A stretch of DNA of 64,000 nucleotides from Sycobia sp. Sy_11 (GCA_018907035.1 JACCIC010000003.1:5491001-5555000), one strand, 5' to 3'; positions 37,709-52,045 are shown, counted from the first letter of the stretch. Numbers and translations: made by a program. The notes: generated from the sequence alone by a model not told the origin.

Positions 37709-39586
37709 GATATTGAAAAGGTTAAATCTTAAGCAAGTAGATAATATTTTTAAGCATATAAATATATATTATATATATATATATTAAAAGTTTCATTACA
37801 TGTCATGTATAATAGAAGGAGAATGTCGCATAAACAAAAGATTTTTGTAGAAAAGGCAAATTTACTATTTAATATTCCTCCGTACTTACAGACGTATTTG
37901 CTTCTATACCGTGCATAGTTTTCACCTATTGACTTGTGGCCATCACGTGTTCTTCATTTAGAAGATCAAAGTCTATAAATTGGTACTTTCCAAACATTGA
38001 TATGTATAGGTACGTATAATATGAATGTATACAAATCAGCCAAATAATCCTTGGACAATGCTTTTTTTCTGAAGGCTGTAATTTTTCAGGATTATTGTTC
38101 ATTTCAGCAAATAAATTGTCAATTTCGAAGGTTTATATATGAAAATCGATTATAATTAAAGATATTTCATAATAATACATAATTAAAATATCTAGTTGCA
38201 GAGCGAATAAAACAGATATGTAATTATCTACATTGAATTAAATAATTTTGTGCTTTTGTTAATATAAAACTATTAAGTAGAAATTTGTTATTTTACTGTT
38301 ATTTATTTATCATATTTTTCAGAAAAGAATATATATCACGTGAATAATCGAGCTTTAGAAGTTTATCAGATAAATTAAAAAATGTATGCTACATTAAAAA
38401 TTTTAAATGCAATATTAAATATATAGTGAAATGTACATTAACATTACATTTTTATTTGTAAACTAATTCTCAAAAGATTTTCTGAAAAGTTTAATTTAGA
38501 ACTTCACAAAAAGAGTTTTTAATCCAGCAGGGAACAATGCAGAAGAATGAACAAAAAAAAGAAGAATGACAATCGATCGCGTCACTCTATATGCGGGCAG
38601 AAAAAATTGTATTGTTTGGACGTAGATTAATTACGGCTAATTAAAAATAAAGGCCTCCGTTGTATTTGCTAAGCCTATAATCTCTCCTTATCAAAATTAT
38701 CAAGAAAATATTAAAGCCTTTATATAGGTTAAAAGGGAGAAGGAAGGGGGTGATAAGGGGTATAAGAGAATGAAAAACGGAACAAATTATCCCTTATGCA
38801 GAAATAAAGATCAGTTATATCGTACTAAAAGCCATTATTTTAATGATCGATGCTTTTCCTAACGTATATATTTGGAGAAAAATACGATATAATATTTTTA
38901 GTTTTAAATTTTCATTCAATTAGAAATATTTTTACGAAAAAAAGTTTTATAGCAAAAAAAAGAACTATATATTGATAAAACACTTGTAAAAAAATAAGTA
39001 CAATAATTCAGATTTGAGAATACATACCACAAAGTGCCTTTTTCCATTTAAATTAATGAAATTTGATATTCGTCTTGAAAATTGTGAAATTCGACTTTCT
39101 TAAAACAATAAATATATAGCTGATAGTAAAATATTAACTTCGAATAATGAATTCCCTATACCTCTATACTGAATTATTCCACTGCATTCGAGCAAATTTT
39201 TTAAATGATTAGTCATAGTGCCACGTAAATAAGTTATAGGCTTATACATTGGTAAGGTTTCTTTTTTATCCGCATTTTCCGAAAACCACATCGCTGTGGC
39301 TTCAGAAATAGAGAATGAAGTTTATTCTTTCCAGCGGGGTGATTTTTTATTTTAATCTTTAATGCCATTATACGGTACGCTACAGGAAAGATTAATATTA
39401 TTTTTTTTTGTAGCTTTTGCTATACGTTTGACTTAATTTTTTTCTTTCTCACTCTGATCAGAAGCAGGTTAGAGTCTGTTATTTTCTAACATTGTTACAC
39501 TCGAGCATATGAAATAAGTCAAGGAAATAAGTCAATAATGTGGAGAACAGTTTCAAAGTATCGTGCATCGAAAGAATTCAAATAAG

Positions 39587-39587
<1 letters not shown>

Positions 39588-39635
<48 letters not shown>
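39588..39635. repeat. (TA)n microsatellite, 48 bp
   Basis: Uninterrupted run in the 31.6-52.0 kb gene-poor region. Confidence 0.97.
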
Positions 39636-39638
<3 letters not shown>

Positions 39639-39919
39639 GTAAGGTGTAAGCAATTACTTTTAGATGATAACAATTCTCTTATTTACGTATATAATATAAT
39701 ACGTAAAATTAAGCAAAAAAATTGACTTTTTAAGACAAACAAAAACAAACAGGAAAAGATACAAAGCATTTAAATTATTAAGGATATTAGTTTATAAAGA
39801 GATTGAGGGCAATGAGAAGGTCGATCCTCATTATCAGGTTCAAATTCATAATTTAGAAAAATAAGGTATCGTATCAAATAATCTATACTTACCTGATAAT
39901 ATCTTTAAAATACTATTAT

Positions 39920-40335
39920 TAAGTGTACATACCGATATATAATCAAACGAGAGACAAAAACAAATGTGGATTATATGGGGTAATTGAACAGGCACAGGGA
40001 AAATACAAAGAATATTTGCAATATTTTAAAATAAATACGCCATCTGTCCAAAATATCAATGTAAGACGTAAATCCATATTATCGATAAATCTATGTAGAT
40101 TGGATTGTTAGTAGCCGATTACATTCGCTTACGAGTGGTCATAAAGAGATCCAAATGAAGATCTTAATCACGTAGTTTGGCAACTGACGTTGAAGCAAAA
40201 AAAATTAAAAACTGTACCTTCCTTTGAGAAGCCGTTTATTGCTCTCCTTAGTAAAACCTCGCATAAAATATTGTGCGAAATTTGCTTTGAAGGAATGCGA
40301 CTTATAGCTGATGCGAAAGACTTATAGCTGAATAC
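39920..40335 (+). pseudogene. Possible LINE polyprotein C-terminal fragment
   Basis: The clearest piece is at 40157-40320 in one frame: EDLNHVVWQLTLKQKK, then SFEKPFIALLS, then ILCEICFEGMRL, ending at a stop. This order resembles the region after the RNase H domain in Jockey/R1-type LINEs, which has a DLNHVLW(Q)CP core and a downstream PF..LL segment. The preceding 39923-40111 frame (62 codons) may belong to the same relic but is not diagnostic. The zinc-binding Cys expected after W-Q is missing. The call rests on pattern memory and should be treated as tentative. Confidence 0.38.
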
Positions 40336-40646
40336 AAACCAAAACTCAACAATAAAATAATAAATTACAATGATGCAAGGTAAAATTGTAATTAAAAAGT
40401 TACATGTAGAATTCTTCGTCGTATGAAGCCTATCTAAATATTCTCAATTGTTTGAATAATTTATAGGCCTATGTAATTTAGATTGCACATATCACAAAAT
40501 GCATAGAATAATCTGAATTCTTATCTGCTCGAATATTGTACCGCGAGTAAGTAATATATAGCTTTATAACCTTAATTTATAAGTGAACTTGAGTATATAT
40601 GATTTGGATCGTGCGTATCAGAGTTTACACAAGTCAGCATTGATAA

Positions 40647-40649
<3 letters not shown>

Positions 40650-40689
<40 letters not shown>
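40650..40689. repeat. (TA)n microsatellite, 40 bp
   Basis: Uninterrupted run about 300 bp after the possible LINE fragment. Confidence 0.97.
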
Positions 40690-40694
<5 letters not shown>

Positions 40695-43600
40695 TGTCTA
40701 TATACAGTCTGGCTATATACTAAATTGTGACATTCTGAACATTTGGAATGTTTTCGATGCAAACTTTTTGTTATGAAATAAATTAAATAAAATGAAATAA
40801 AAGTTAATTAATTATAATAAATATAATAAAAATCTAATTAAACAAATAAATGAGTAAAATAAGCTTTAATTTTACGCCAACAAAACGAATTTATTTGTCG
40901 ATTATCGATGATAACGATCTACATATTATACTACAATGATTATATTATATATAATAAGATATATTATTCAACGCTTAAAATATAAGAAAACATTGATACA
41001 TGCATTCCAGTATTCGCTATTCACATCCCAATAAGTCAGTAATAATATACGTGACGTTATTCCGATATTGCGATAAATTCTAGGAAATCCATACACGTTA
41101 CAAAGTTTCTAATGCTCATTAAAATGACTCAATGAATGAATGCACTGCACAAAAGCTACTACGCAAATATTCCACTTTATGTATTCGAGCGATGAGGCTC
41201 GAATATATACCCATCGTGCACTTATCTGAATAAATTTAAATCGTAACTGTTTACCGCAAGAAATAAGTTTGTTTCTTCTTTTTTTTTTTAACTATGTAGA
41301 ACTTATACGTAGCAAAATATCATAAAAACATGTATCATTAAAAAATTATTATCTAATTATTAAAACTAGAAACTATTTTCATTACCCTTTCATAATTCTT
41401 AAGCAAATATTGAGCTTAGAACACGTGCTGCGAAATATGCTTTCGAATAATTAGATTTTGATCCGAGACTCTTAAAGAATCTGTTTTCTTCGACAATTTT
41501 CTCGCAGTTTGGTAGAGTTTCTTTGAAAATGCTTTTTCCCCCAACTGATGAAATTTTCAAGTGCCATAAAATCAAATGTAGAAACGTTGAAAAGATTTTA
41601 CTCCGCTCATTTTTATCGATTCCTCGAGATTTTTTATTATTATAATACTTATTGAGAGAAATTATTATACAAGGCTCCGATACTGTTCCCTAATTATTAT
41701 GATCACGGCAATGGTCTCATTCGTTCTCTTTTAAGCATCTATGAATTATTAAAAATAGCAATGGTCATTAGTTATTTAGTTACAAATTATAGGGAGCAAC
41801 ATTATCGTCGCATAAATCGTATTATATAATAATTTAATTATTTATGCATAAACAGTTTTATATTCGACATTTCGAAATTTCAGTAAGGTTCCTTGTGCAG
41901 CTTTTATTGTTCATTTACACGCTACACAACAGTGCGGTACATTGCACAATCTCTATATAAAGGTCCAATAAAATCAAAAACATTGTGATATTTTTTTGTA
42001 CTTATTTTCAGACTTATGCTAATTTCGAAAAGTTCTGCACTATTGTAGCACTTTTACGTGTTTAATGGATAACGTATCAACTTTCAACAATAAAGCTTTC
42101 GTAATTGCATATATAGAATTGAACGTGTCGCAATGAGTCGTTTACAGAACGATACGAGGGTAGAGCACGCGAAGATTTCGTGTATAATGCGATTTACAAC
42201 GGGAGTATGGTTGCGCGTTTTTCTTCGATTCGCTGAGCCCTAGGTACGATGCGAGAGAGACGTGTTTCAATTATTGAAAAATAAATTTTAATCCACGCCC
42301 AGGCGCTCTTGAGTCGATGCGCGGTCACCCGTCTACAATGATAATGCATTATTCCATTATAATAATTGAACCCGGGCAGCAGGTCGCCGAATACGGAGTT
42401 ATAACGGGACGGATGAAATTTAGTACATTCATATACTCGAGCATCCTATATGATATTATATAATATTTTTATAATACGATAAAATTCAATGCAAAAGTGG
42501 TTATAAAGGCATGCTAAAGAACGAAAAATGATAATAATTGAAACTAGATTACAAAAAATCAATCGAAAAATAGTTTAGAATTGTTAGAATTTCAAATGAC
42601 ATTTGGCATCATTATGTGGACAAAAAGGAAGAGATTTCGTTATGTGCAAGAGTTTATATTATTTTCGTGTTGCAATTCGTACATTTTTCTGCAGGACCCG
42701 CCATATTTTCTATATTAAAAAATTAGATGTTTAATGTTCTTTGCAATTCTGTTATTTTTTCATTTTAAATCAATTTTATCATTATTATTGTTTCGTTGAA
42801 TTTATTTGCCTTTTTTACGTTTTACTCTTTAATTATTTTATCCTACTTTTTTTTTTTTAATAACTCGTGTTGAACAAAAGTTTCCAACAATGTCGAAGAT
42901 TGAATTTAAAATTAGTCCGTTAAACTTTACTCACTCGCTTGACTTTTGAAATAATTTCATTATTCATAAAAATCTCAAGAAAAAGCTGGAAAAATCATAA
43001 GAAAATACTTGAATAGAAAAATTAAAAATAAATAAAGTAGAGAAAATTTCGATTAAATTAATGTAAGAAAGTATAACAATTGTTTAATAAACTTTTATTA
43101 TATTTAATTACTTGTAAAATTACTTTAGAAATTGCACTGTTCGGTGAGATCATTCGAGTGTGATATTCCCGTCTTTAAACACAATTATAGCGAAGATGAG
43201 ATAACAACATTTTAAGTTTATTTTTTTACACACCAATACGTCTCTCAACTTTTGACTGTGAACAAAATTTTTTATTAGCAAGAATAATTGTTTAAGAGAT
43301 AAATTCACATTTGAATTTGAGCATATATAAAAAATTTTTCAAGATCGTAAAAGTAGAATTGTATATAAATCAATGATGATTGTGGCTCAGCTAATTTTTA
43401 AATTTGTTGAATGAAACAAGATTAATTTTCAAAATAATTCAAGTACCTTATTGAAAAACTTTCTTGGTTTTAAAAATAATATTGTAATTATTATTTTGCA
43501 ATAAATATAACCTATTAATAAATTAGTAAAATAAATTATTGTAATCAAATACACGTTTATACAAATAGAAACGAAGAAGCGGCGTCGGTAAAACAATTTC

Positions 43601-43929
43601 CTTTGTTTCAAATAAGCAATTTTTGGATGGCAATTTAGTTTATAGAAACCTCTAAAATATGCTTTTAAAACTAACAAATAATTTATTTGCGACTATTCGA
43701 ATTAGCTTTCATTCGAATAATAATTTTTCTTTAACATAATTATGCTTTAATTTACCACTGCCTACCAAATTTAAATTTATATGATATATAAATAAATTTA
43801 TAGTTTACTAATAAATAAATAAAAATAAATAAATAATTATTATTAGTTATAATGAAAAATGGCATATAAAAATTTTCAGCTTGAAACAGAGAAATCTATC
43901 TTATACGCTAGCCGTATTATATAATGCAT

Positions 43930-43973
43930 CGATCGCTTCTACGGTCTTAATTGATTGAATTAAGACACGATCG
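43930..43973. repeat. Small imperfect hairpin
   Basis: CGATCG at 43930-43935 and 43968-43973 enclose TCTTAATT (43945-43952) and AATTAAGA (43958-43965), so the segment can form a two-part stem with a five-base loop. Confidence 0.6.
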
Positions 43974-44879
43974 TTCTAAGTGATATGATTCGCCTCTTCA
44001 AATATAAATCATATATCTTGCGATCTGCATAAATTTTGGGCCAAATCAATACGCTGGAATTGTACAGGAGGCGAACGCAATACGTCACGAATTTTCGATA
44101 TTATAAACCTAAAAATCGATATTTTTTCTCTGGCCTATACGTTATTGCAACGATACGACGACACAAAAAAATGTAACGAGCTAACTTAGCCGTGGTAATA
44201 TTCGAAGGTCTTTGAAAACTACGCTCACGCCTCGTCTTAAAAGTAAATGCACCCCGAGCAATAATATATAACTTCTTCGCAATAGTTCAGATTTAGGGCA
44301 ATTCATTTGATTTTTTTTCCCCCTTAGAGTAATGCAGTATAATGCTCGATGCGATTGAAGAAGGTTAAACTGATGTATGTATATGTATATTAGCGGCTAT
44401 AATAAGGCATTGGCTTTATGTATACAATCATTTCTTATTGGAGTGTTCAAGGCTCCACCTATATCACACACCGCGCCTTATAATTTTAATAAAGAAGAAA
44501 GGTCTTAACCATACACTTGCGGTCAAAATATCTTAATCAGCGTTCTCATGCTGATTAAATATACGAGAACTTATATGTATTGACGAATACCATTTTCCTC
44601 GCGTAATAAGCAAACATTTTTGTATTACCAAATAATTCAAACGTTTTACTGCTTTTAGTTAAATTTTTTTTTTGTTTCAATTTTTATTTTAATTTGAATT
44701 TTAATTGTAATCTAATAATTTATTCTGAATTGCAGGATAGAACTTGCTTTTATTTCTCTCGAGTTGTGAACTATGAACAATGTGTTATTTTTATAGGATT
44801 AAAATTATTATTTCACATAAATATTATAAAAAAACCATAATAAAAATAAAATAAAACAATATTTTTTCGATTAGAGTAT

Positions 44880-44885
<6 letters not shown>

Positions 44886-44918
<33 letters not shown>
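44886..44918. repeat. (TA)n microsatellite, ~33 bp
   Basis: Uninterrupted run. Confidence 0.95.
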
Positions 44919-44920
<2 letters not shown>

Positions 44921-45174
44921 CTTATTTAATAATATTATTTACAACCGAAGCAATCCTTCGTATGTGATTGAATTCTAATGTATCTTTATTATAAAATAGT
45001 ATTCGACAATTCTGATACACAATAAAATAGAAATAATTTATCTTCGTATTGCGAAGTCAGTCAAGCTACTCTACAATAAAGATAATAAATATAAAACTTC
45101 TTCAGTAGATTAAATAAATATCTAGAAAGGGATTATATCTCAGTAGCAAAAATATATAATCAATATGATACATG

Positions 45175-45182
<8 letters not shown>

Positions 45183-45231
<49 letters not shown>
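45183..45231. repeat. (TA)n microsatellite, 49 bp
   Basis: Uninterrupted run only 265 bp after the preceding TA tract. Confidence 0.97.
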
Positions 45232-45234
<3 letters not shown>

Positions 45235-46094
45235 TAACAGCTACATACTTTGATGTCACTATGTAAAAAACATGAGTTTTTGCTTTAAAAGCCAAAATTT
45301 TCAGCTGTATCGTTTTATCGAAATTAATACACATTCAATGTATCAAACTTTAAAATTCTATTTATATTTCCAATATGGTATAAGTAATCTGTATTAGAGT
45401 AAAAAAAAATTTCTTATGCCCTCTATTTATTAAGGTGATAAATAAAACTACCTATTGCATTTATTTCGGTAAACAAGTCACAGTTTCAGAAATGCGTTTT
45501 TATATTTTAAATCGTACTTAAAAATTTTAAATAAAAATTTCATTACTCTTATCTGATTCGTGTATTAAATCTGAATGCAACAGATATTTTAGGTGCGCTT
45601 ATAAAAGAGTTCAGCAGTACTTAAATAACACGCTCAGGCTCGTTGAAAAATTGAGGTCAAGCTCGTACAGCGGTACAAAAATCTGATAATACTGAGCCAA
45701 TTAAAGAGTGATGAACAGGTAGGTATTACCCTGGTTTTGATTGCGGATCCGAAATATCGGGCGAATTTTGAAACAATTTACGTAAATGATATATCGTTTT
45801 TCATTTTGCCGTCTCTTGTTTTTTTTTTTTTTTTTTTATTTAATCTCATTTAAATGAATGTATAATTAATTTAATGCTCAATTAATTAAATATTTTCAAC
45901 TTTCTATTAAATTCTTAAGACGATTTGTAATTTTTATTGCGGCAAATGGGAAATGAACCTTTTTATTTTTAATCTGTAAAATAAGAATAGTTATCGTATC
46001 TAATCACGGGGGTAAGAAGAATCGTGAATTGGTGAAATTGATGGATTGTAATATTAAATGTAGGAACTAGCATTGTGGTATATTCGACAATTTT

Positions 46095-46264
46095 GCGACG
46101 CGATAAAATTAAATATTTGTCATTAATTTCGTAAATTCCTTATTTTTCTACTCACTTATTACAAATGTTATTAATAAAAGACTTTATCGCGTCGTATGTC
46201 TATGATTGGAATTACCTGGCATCATATACTGATGAGCTCAGCCATTGTCCTAGGGCGAAACGCG
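46095..46264 (+). ncRNA. Hammerhead-ribozyme-like motif with flanking inverted repeat
   Basis: CTGATGA (46229-46235), GCTC (46236-46239), GGGC (46253-46256) and GAAA (46257-46260) match the hammerhead core with a four-pair stem II containing one G-U. CGCG at 46261-46264 plus the last A of GAAA pairs perfectly with CGCGT at 46188-46192, which is followed by C, giving a GUC cleavage-type triplet. Stem I (GTAT..ATGAT with ATCATATA) pairs only with a one-base register shift and a bulge, so activity is doubtful. CGACGCGATAAA at 46096-46107 is also an exact inverted repeat of 46183-46194 and would compete with stem III. It may be a decayed retroelement-borne copy. Confidence 0.35.
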
Positions 46265-46874
46265 CACAATAGTCATTGGTTTCATTTCGTCAACATCATA
46301 TATTAGATCAGACTAGATTTATTAATTTCTTTTTATGTATACTAGATCATCATTGACTCCTTCGATTTTCATTTTAATTTCTATTGTCCTTTTATTTATT
46401 GTACTGGATGCTTTAAAATCCATTCAATTATCTATCACCACGGAAACAATTTACAATTGATTTTAAATATTTTAATAATAAAACAAAAAAATACATTTGA
46501 ATAAATATATTCGAATATTAAGGCACTTTTCCTATTTTTGAAAAATTATATGATCAATAAAGTTTGGCTTTATACCAACTGCCTGTATAATTCGACGCTG
46601 AAGCAGTGGGGATTTATACCGTTTGATTGATGGCCGCCTAAATTACAAGAGAATAAGGTCAGCTCTTGCACAAATGTGCATAATAAAAGAAATATAATTC
46701 AGCTCGTACGTTCGTATTATGTACAAAAACTACAAGACAATCGTACATCGAAGTTCCAATTCGCTGCACAATTCGAACCCGTGCGTATACGTATAAGTTT
46801 CTCAGCCTCGGCCGAACTCTCGCGATGTTCTTTTTTCGGAGGCAAAGGATTGCGAAAACGACCCTCTTTCCAAT

Positions 46875-46877
<3 letters not shown>

Positions 46878-46924
<47 letters not shown>
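46878..46924. repeat. (TA)n microsatellite, 47 bp
   Basis: Uninterrupted run following a locally GC-richer patch (46780-46870). Confidence 0.97.
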
Positions 46925-46929
<5 letters not shown>

Positions 46930-48204
46930 AATCTATACTCGTGTGCGCATTCGCGCGTGTTAATAATGGACTCAGCTTGGAGTCTCGAAAGCGCTCGTGC
47001 GATCTACACATGAATATATAAGAACGTGCACTTTATTATTTTCCAGCAAGACTTTTACGATTATACACACGCAATAATATCGGGCCACTTATCGAGTTAT
47101 TTATTCGTAACATCGTTGCTTTAAACGCCGATTTAGGATTATAAGACCAAGGGAAGAAGCGGTATTTCGACTCTTAACCTATAGATTTCTTTTCAGTCTA
47201 TCCTCTTATAGTGGTTATTAAATTTTTAAAGATTTTTTAAAAACACGCGATAATGAATAATTTACATAATTTAAATAATTCTATATATTGTACTGCATGA
47301 AAGATTACACTTGAAATAAATTTTTTCCATATCTTTCACTTTGTGTTATATGTACCTACATTGTGTTCATCCACTTATGAAAGCAATGCCAAAGAATATA
47401 CGCAACGAAATTTCTTTTTTTTTCCTCATTTTTCTCTATTCTTTTGAGGTCTCCTTGTTTCGTATATGTACATTCAAATTTGACTTACGTGCAAGAATTG
47501 TATTGTTTTTGTTGTATATTAATGTATTTGTGAATATTTATGCCTGTTCAGTTAAAAGTTGAAAAGATATTTGAATACAAAAGAATTTTAATAAAAAATT
47601 ATTTAACAGTATTGTTCAAAATACAAAAATTCGAGAGAAAAATTTTAAACAATTTTATTTGCGAAATCCACTAATTATTATGTCGTATTCATATTTATTA
47701 CTATTGAGTAATTTGTAAAAATACCTATTTTGTTATAAAAGACTACATCTTTAGGATTCAATAAAATTGTGAATACTTATATATAGTAGCTGCACAATTG
47801 TGTGCGGTAAAGAAAGACCATTACATAATTCTAATACTATTTAGTAATCCGGCATGTTTCCGTAAACGCTTTTGCAACAGACTTTAATTCGAAGCTCATA
47901 AAATATTCGACTAAAAGAAACTGTCATTTTGTTATCAATATTTGGTTTTGATAAAACCCTTTGTAATATAAACATATTCACCCATATCAAACATATGGTT
48001 TTTAATAAATTATCGTAGCATATCGATAATATAAATATAATAAAAACATAAATAATTTTTACAATAAATTCAAAATCAACGACTAATAAAAGAGTACCAT
48101 CTCAATATTTATTATAATTTCTCGTAATGCAGATTTCTAGATTTTCTCGTAACAGAGATGTAAATTTTATAATTTCATAATTAATATTAATATAAATGGT
48201 TGAA

Positions 48205-48360
48205 TAAATAAATAAATTCTCTTAGATGAGTTTCACAAAAAAATTTATATGTACTGACAACTGTTTCAATGGTTACACCTAAGGTATTATCAAAGCTTTA
48301 TAGACAATATTAATAAAATAATTTTTGTGAAACTTATCCAAGAGAATTTCTTTATTCTGC
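48205..48360. repeat. Inverted repeat, ~35-bp arms and ~70-bp loop
   Basis: The left arm (48214-48246) contains AAATTCTCTTAGATGAGT then TTCACAAAAA. The reverse complement of the right arm (48316-48349) reads AAATTCTCTTGGATAAGT then TTCACAAAAA. Only two or three mismatches occur over about 30 bases. The loop has no open frame. It could be a small fold-back transposon or a transcribed hairpin. Confidence 0.8.
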
Positions 48361-51300
48361 CTTGAATATTAAAAATTATTTATTAATTAATTCAAGTGTA
48401 CTGTTAATTTTCTATTAAAAAGATTATACTTTCATATAAGCTCGGCCTTGTTAGAAAATTATCATTAAATAGAAACATATAGTTAAGAAAAACTATGTAC
48501 TAAATATAAAACTCACATATTATTACTAATTAAATTTTGGAATAAACTTGTATATAGCTGTTTAGTGACTGATTTTATTTCTGCATTATATTCAAAAGTT
48601 TTTTTGACAATACTATTTTTCCAACTATATATATATGCTCATTAAAATTTATAACAAATTCAAATATTTTCAATAAAAGGTGATCTTTAACTTTATATAT
48701 ATATATATTCATATTCGCCAAGAGACAAAAGAGAAGAGCCTCAAGCCCTACAACTGTCTGGTCTGCTGAACAATCTTGAAATCGATATTAGGCATTTGTC
48801 TAATCCGTTACGGCGCGTATAAAATATTTTTTCGCCTTTACGCTTTTTTTCATGAGAGGTGCCGTCGGAGATTAGTTCGAGCGTGCGTTGTACTTTGAAC
48901 GACGGCTCGCCTCGGAAGCCCGTATCAACTTTTAAGTAGATTCGCATTGTATTGTAGATCGTATAACACGTTAGCCCTATAACCGCGTTATTTACAGAAA
49001 AAAAAAACCGAATAAGCCCATAAAGATTATTGTAATTTTTATATCAACGATGATGCGTAAAAGAAAAATTGAGCGATTTTTTTTCATAAAAATTACCGTA
49101 GAATTCATCGCAATAGTAGAACGGTTCGATGTTTGGCATAAGTTTATGCGTATTTTGCTCATAAGGTCTCGCGATTATGACGATGGAGGTTTGTATTTTC
49201 ATTTTTTCCGAAAAAATTTTGTTTGTGCAATTTTCTTATTATAATACTTTTAAATTATTTTATATGCACTTGACTTGGTTATTTACTCTTCAAGAATCGC
49301 TTACAGCTTCACATACAGTTTTTTTTTATAGAGGAAATGGCACGTAGTTATAGAAGAAAAAAAATCACTCACTGCACGTGGTATTTATAATTTTACTGAA
49401 ACTCGTTTTTCATCAAAGTATTCCTTATACGAATATAAAATAATTTGTGCAGTTATAAAAAAAGAAGAAAAAAATTTAACACGAGTCAAAGTTAACGTAG
49501 AAAAAATTTTAATTTTTATATTTCTGGATCAAATGTTTATCTGTCGTATAAAGAGCTATTGCAAGATGTGCCGATACGAATAATACAATGTTTATATACA
49601 CGTTATTCCGATCGTTGAGCTGAATTGGCTCAGTGTTTGAGCTGTCACATAACAATTATACAAAGCATTACGCATTGAACGAGAAAGGGATAAAGCATGA
49701 TCTTTTCTGTTATCTCATTTCAGTATCCTGACTAATGCGACGATTAATGACTATAGAAATGATTCATGATTTAGCATATAGCTATATAGATTTAAAATCC
49801 TTATATTTTTATTACAATAATTTTTCACTCACTTACTCTCTCTTTCTTATAAAGAAAGAGATTATCACGATTAATCATAGTGGCTTTTGGCGGAAATTCA
49901 TAAAAACTCTGTACAAATCATGATTTTCAAAAATTTCAAACAATATTTCAAACGAAAGTTGTGAAGATCTTATCAAAATACATCGGAGACAGATGCTTTT
50001 CGGAAGGACAGTCATAAACCGCCGATCCTTCAGGGGAACCGGAGACGAAATTGTTAAATTTCTCTCCCAAAATATCGCTTTTACCGTAAAAGTATATAGT
50101 ACCAATATATGTATTGGTACTTTTACGAATTGTCATTTCTCATTATACACTGAAATTGAGAATATTATATTAGTTTATTAGTTATTTATTACTTTATCTC
50201 CAGAAATTTTATCATTTCATTTAAAATTCATAACTTCTCTTGTTAGCGTTATTAATGTGATTTCTAAGCAAAAATACATATTTGATTTAATGAAAAGCTG
50301 GCTAAACTATTTTTGCGCGCGAAAAAATAAACAATTCTGACTAAAATTATAAAGGGATTTAATATTTTAAGTTTCAGTTATGAGCATTTAAATAATAACT
50401 ATAAAACACTATTTTTCTTTCTATAAGCACAGAGAAAGTAGAGATTTATAAATTATCTTTTATATGTTCATCATACTACCGCAACCGTATCCAATGCCAT
50501 ATCATATACAAGTACGTGATATATTACAAACTACTTTTCTTGTCTATTAATATAATGTTCAAATCTACCCTTTTGGCAACGGTAAAGTAAAAAAGAATGT
50601 TTTAGTTGTTAGAATAAAAAATTGAAAACAGATATTATGTTTTCATAAATTAATATGAATTTCTATAAACAAAAATAAAATAAAATCTTTTGAAAACGGC
50701 ATGATATTAAAAACTTGAAATAATAGTAATTTATTATAGTAATATTTATAGAATAATAATAAATTTACTAGAAAAAAAAATTTATAGATCACAAGCGCTT
50801 TTAAGCAAACCTTGACTTTTACTACTTCTTTTAAACAAGCAAAAAAGAACAGGGTATCTATTATTTTATATGAAATGACATTCATTCACGTATTTAGAAC
50901 GAAAATTTAAAGAATTGAACAAAAATATTGATTTACAAATAAAATATATTCAAGGGTATTTTAACTAATGCGTATGTTCAAAAAGTACGTGATTTGCACA
51001 CTCCGCTAAATGACTGAACGGTATAGCTTATAAAATGTACGAAAAGACGGGAACTTTGGTAAAATATCCGCGGGCAATAATTCTCTTATATGTATACATT
51101 CCTATTCCATGCGTAAAATTCAATCTCCCGAGTAAATTTTATATGGTTTTTTAATACAAAGATAATTCTATAACTGAAGACAGCGCTCAAGGTAATTCTA
51201 TTTAAAACGCGCGTGCAAAAAAATTCTCTTTTCAGTTAATCAGAATTAGATCCAAGCTGCTTGCAACATAGAATTGTATGCACTGGATGAATCTGTGTAT

Positions 51301-52045
51301 GTTTCTTCAGTCAGTGAGTGTAGTATTATTGAATTAAATAGAAATATCAGATATGTTGCATTGTAAAAGCGAAATATGTCAGGATGTTTTAACTAATTAA
51401 TTTTAATTTCGTTTATTTGCTTCACACCTAACTTCTTTTTATACGAGACTAAATTTATATGCTAAAACTGATTTTTGACATTGTATTTTCTGTTATAATA
51501 TTATAGAACAGTATAGAAGAGTAATAGAAGATAAAAATATATGTTAAATATAGACATGTAAAATCAAGTATGTAGTTTAAAAAATGATTAACAAATAAGT
51601 TTTGTAGTCTTGTAATAAAATATTTATTTCATATCACAAAATAGAAAAAAATAAGATTATAAGAATTGTATTACAATCTAAATACTTCATTTTATAAAAT
51701 AAATAGAAATTAATATTTACATTAATGAGAACATTTATTTTAAAAAGGCTTGTATTATTAATATTATTCAGTAGTAACAATATATTAAACTAGACATCAT
51801 TTGTATACAATTTGTTCTTGTTCCTTATTTTATATTCTTAATTGAAAAGTAAAATTTGAATGATGCTTAGCATACTAAACAAAACGTCTCCTATATTAAT
51901 AATTCAGTTACGAAATTAAAAATAGTTTTTCCAAATGTGTTGTTTCTTATTCGTCAGTTATTTCAATAGTTTAGTTTTATAATCATTAATAAACTAAGCA
52001 CACTTATTATCTTTGAATAAGTAAACATGATATCCTGAAAATCTA

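Larger units (their letters stand above)
31621..52045. other. 20-kb region without recognisable host gene
   Basis: Both strands were read for exons. The only protein-like signals are a dead mariner transposase (32471-33110) and a possible LINE fragment (about 39920-40335). The rest is AT-rich DNA with microsatellites, fold-backs and a hammerhead-like motif, which are listed separately. It separates the CNRIP1 5' end from the PISD 3' end, so distal regulatory DNA or long non-coding RNAs may lie here, but nothing in the sequence proves it. Confidence 0.55.

Noticed and set aside
48741..48947. 68-codon minus-strand frame with somewhat higher GC
   Set aside because: No recognisable motif or splice context; probably chance.
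49875..50181. Overlapping frames on both strands around a GTACCAATA palindrome
   Set aside because: Neither translation resembles a known protein and the palindrome is short.
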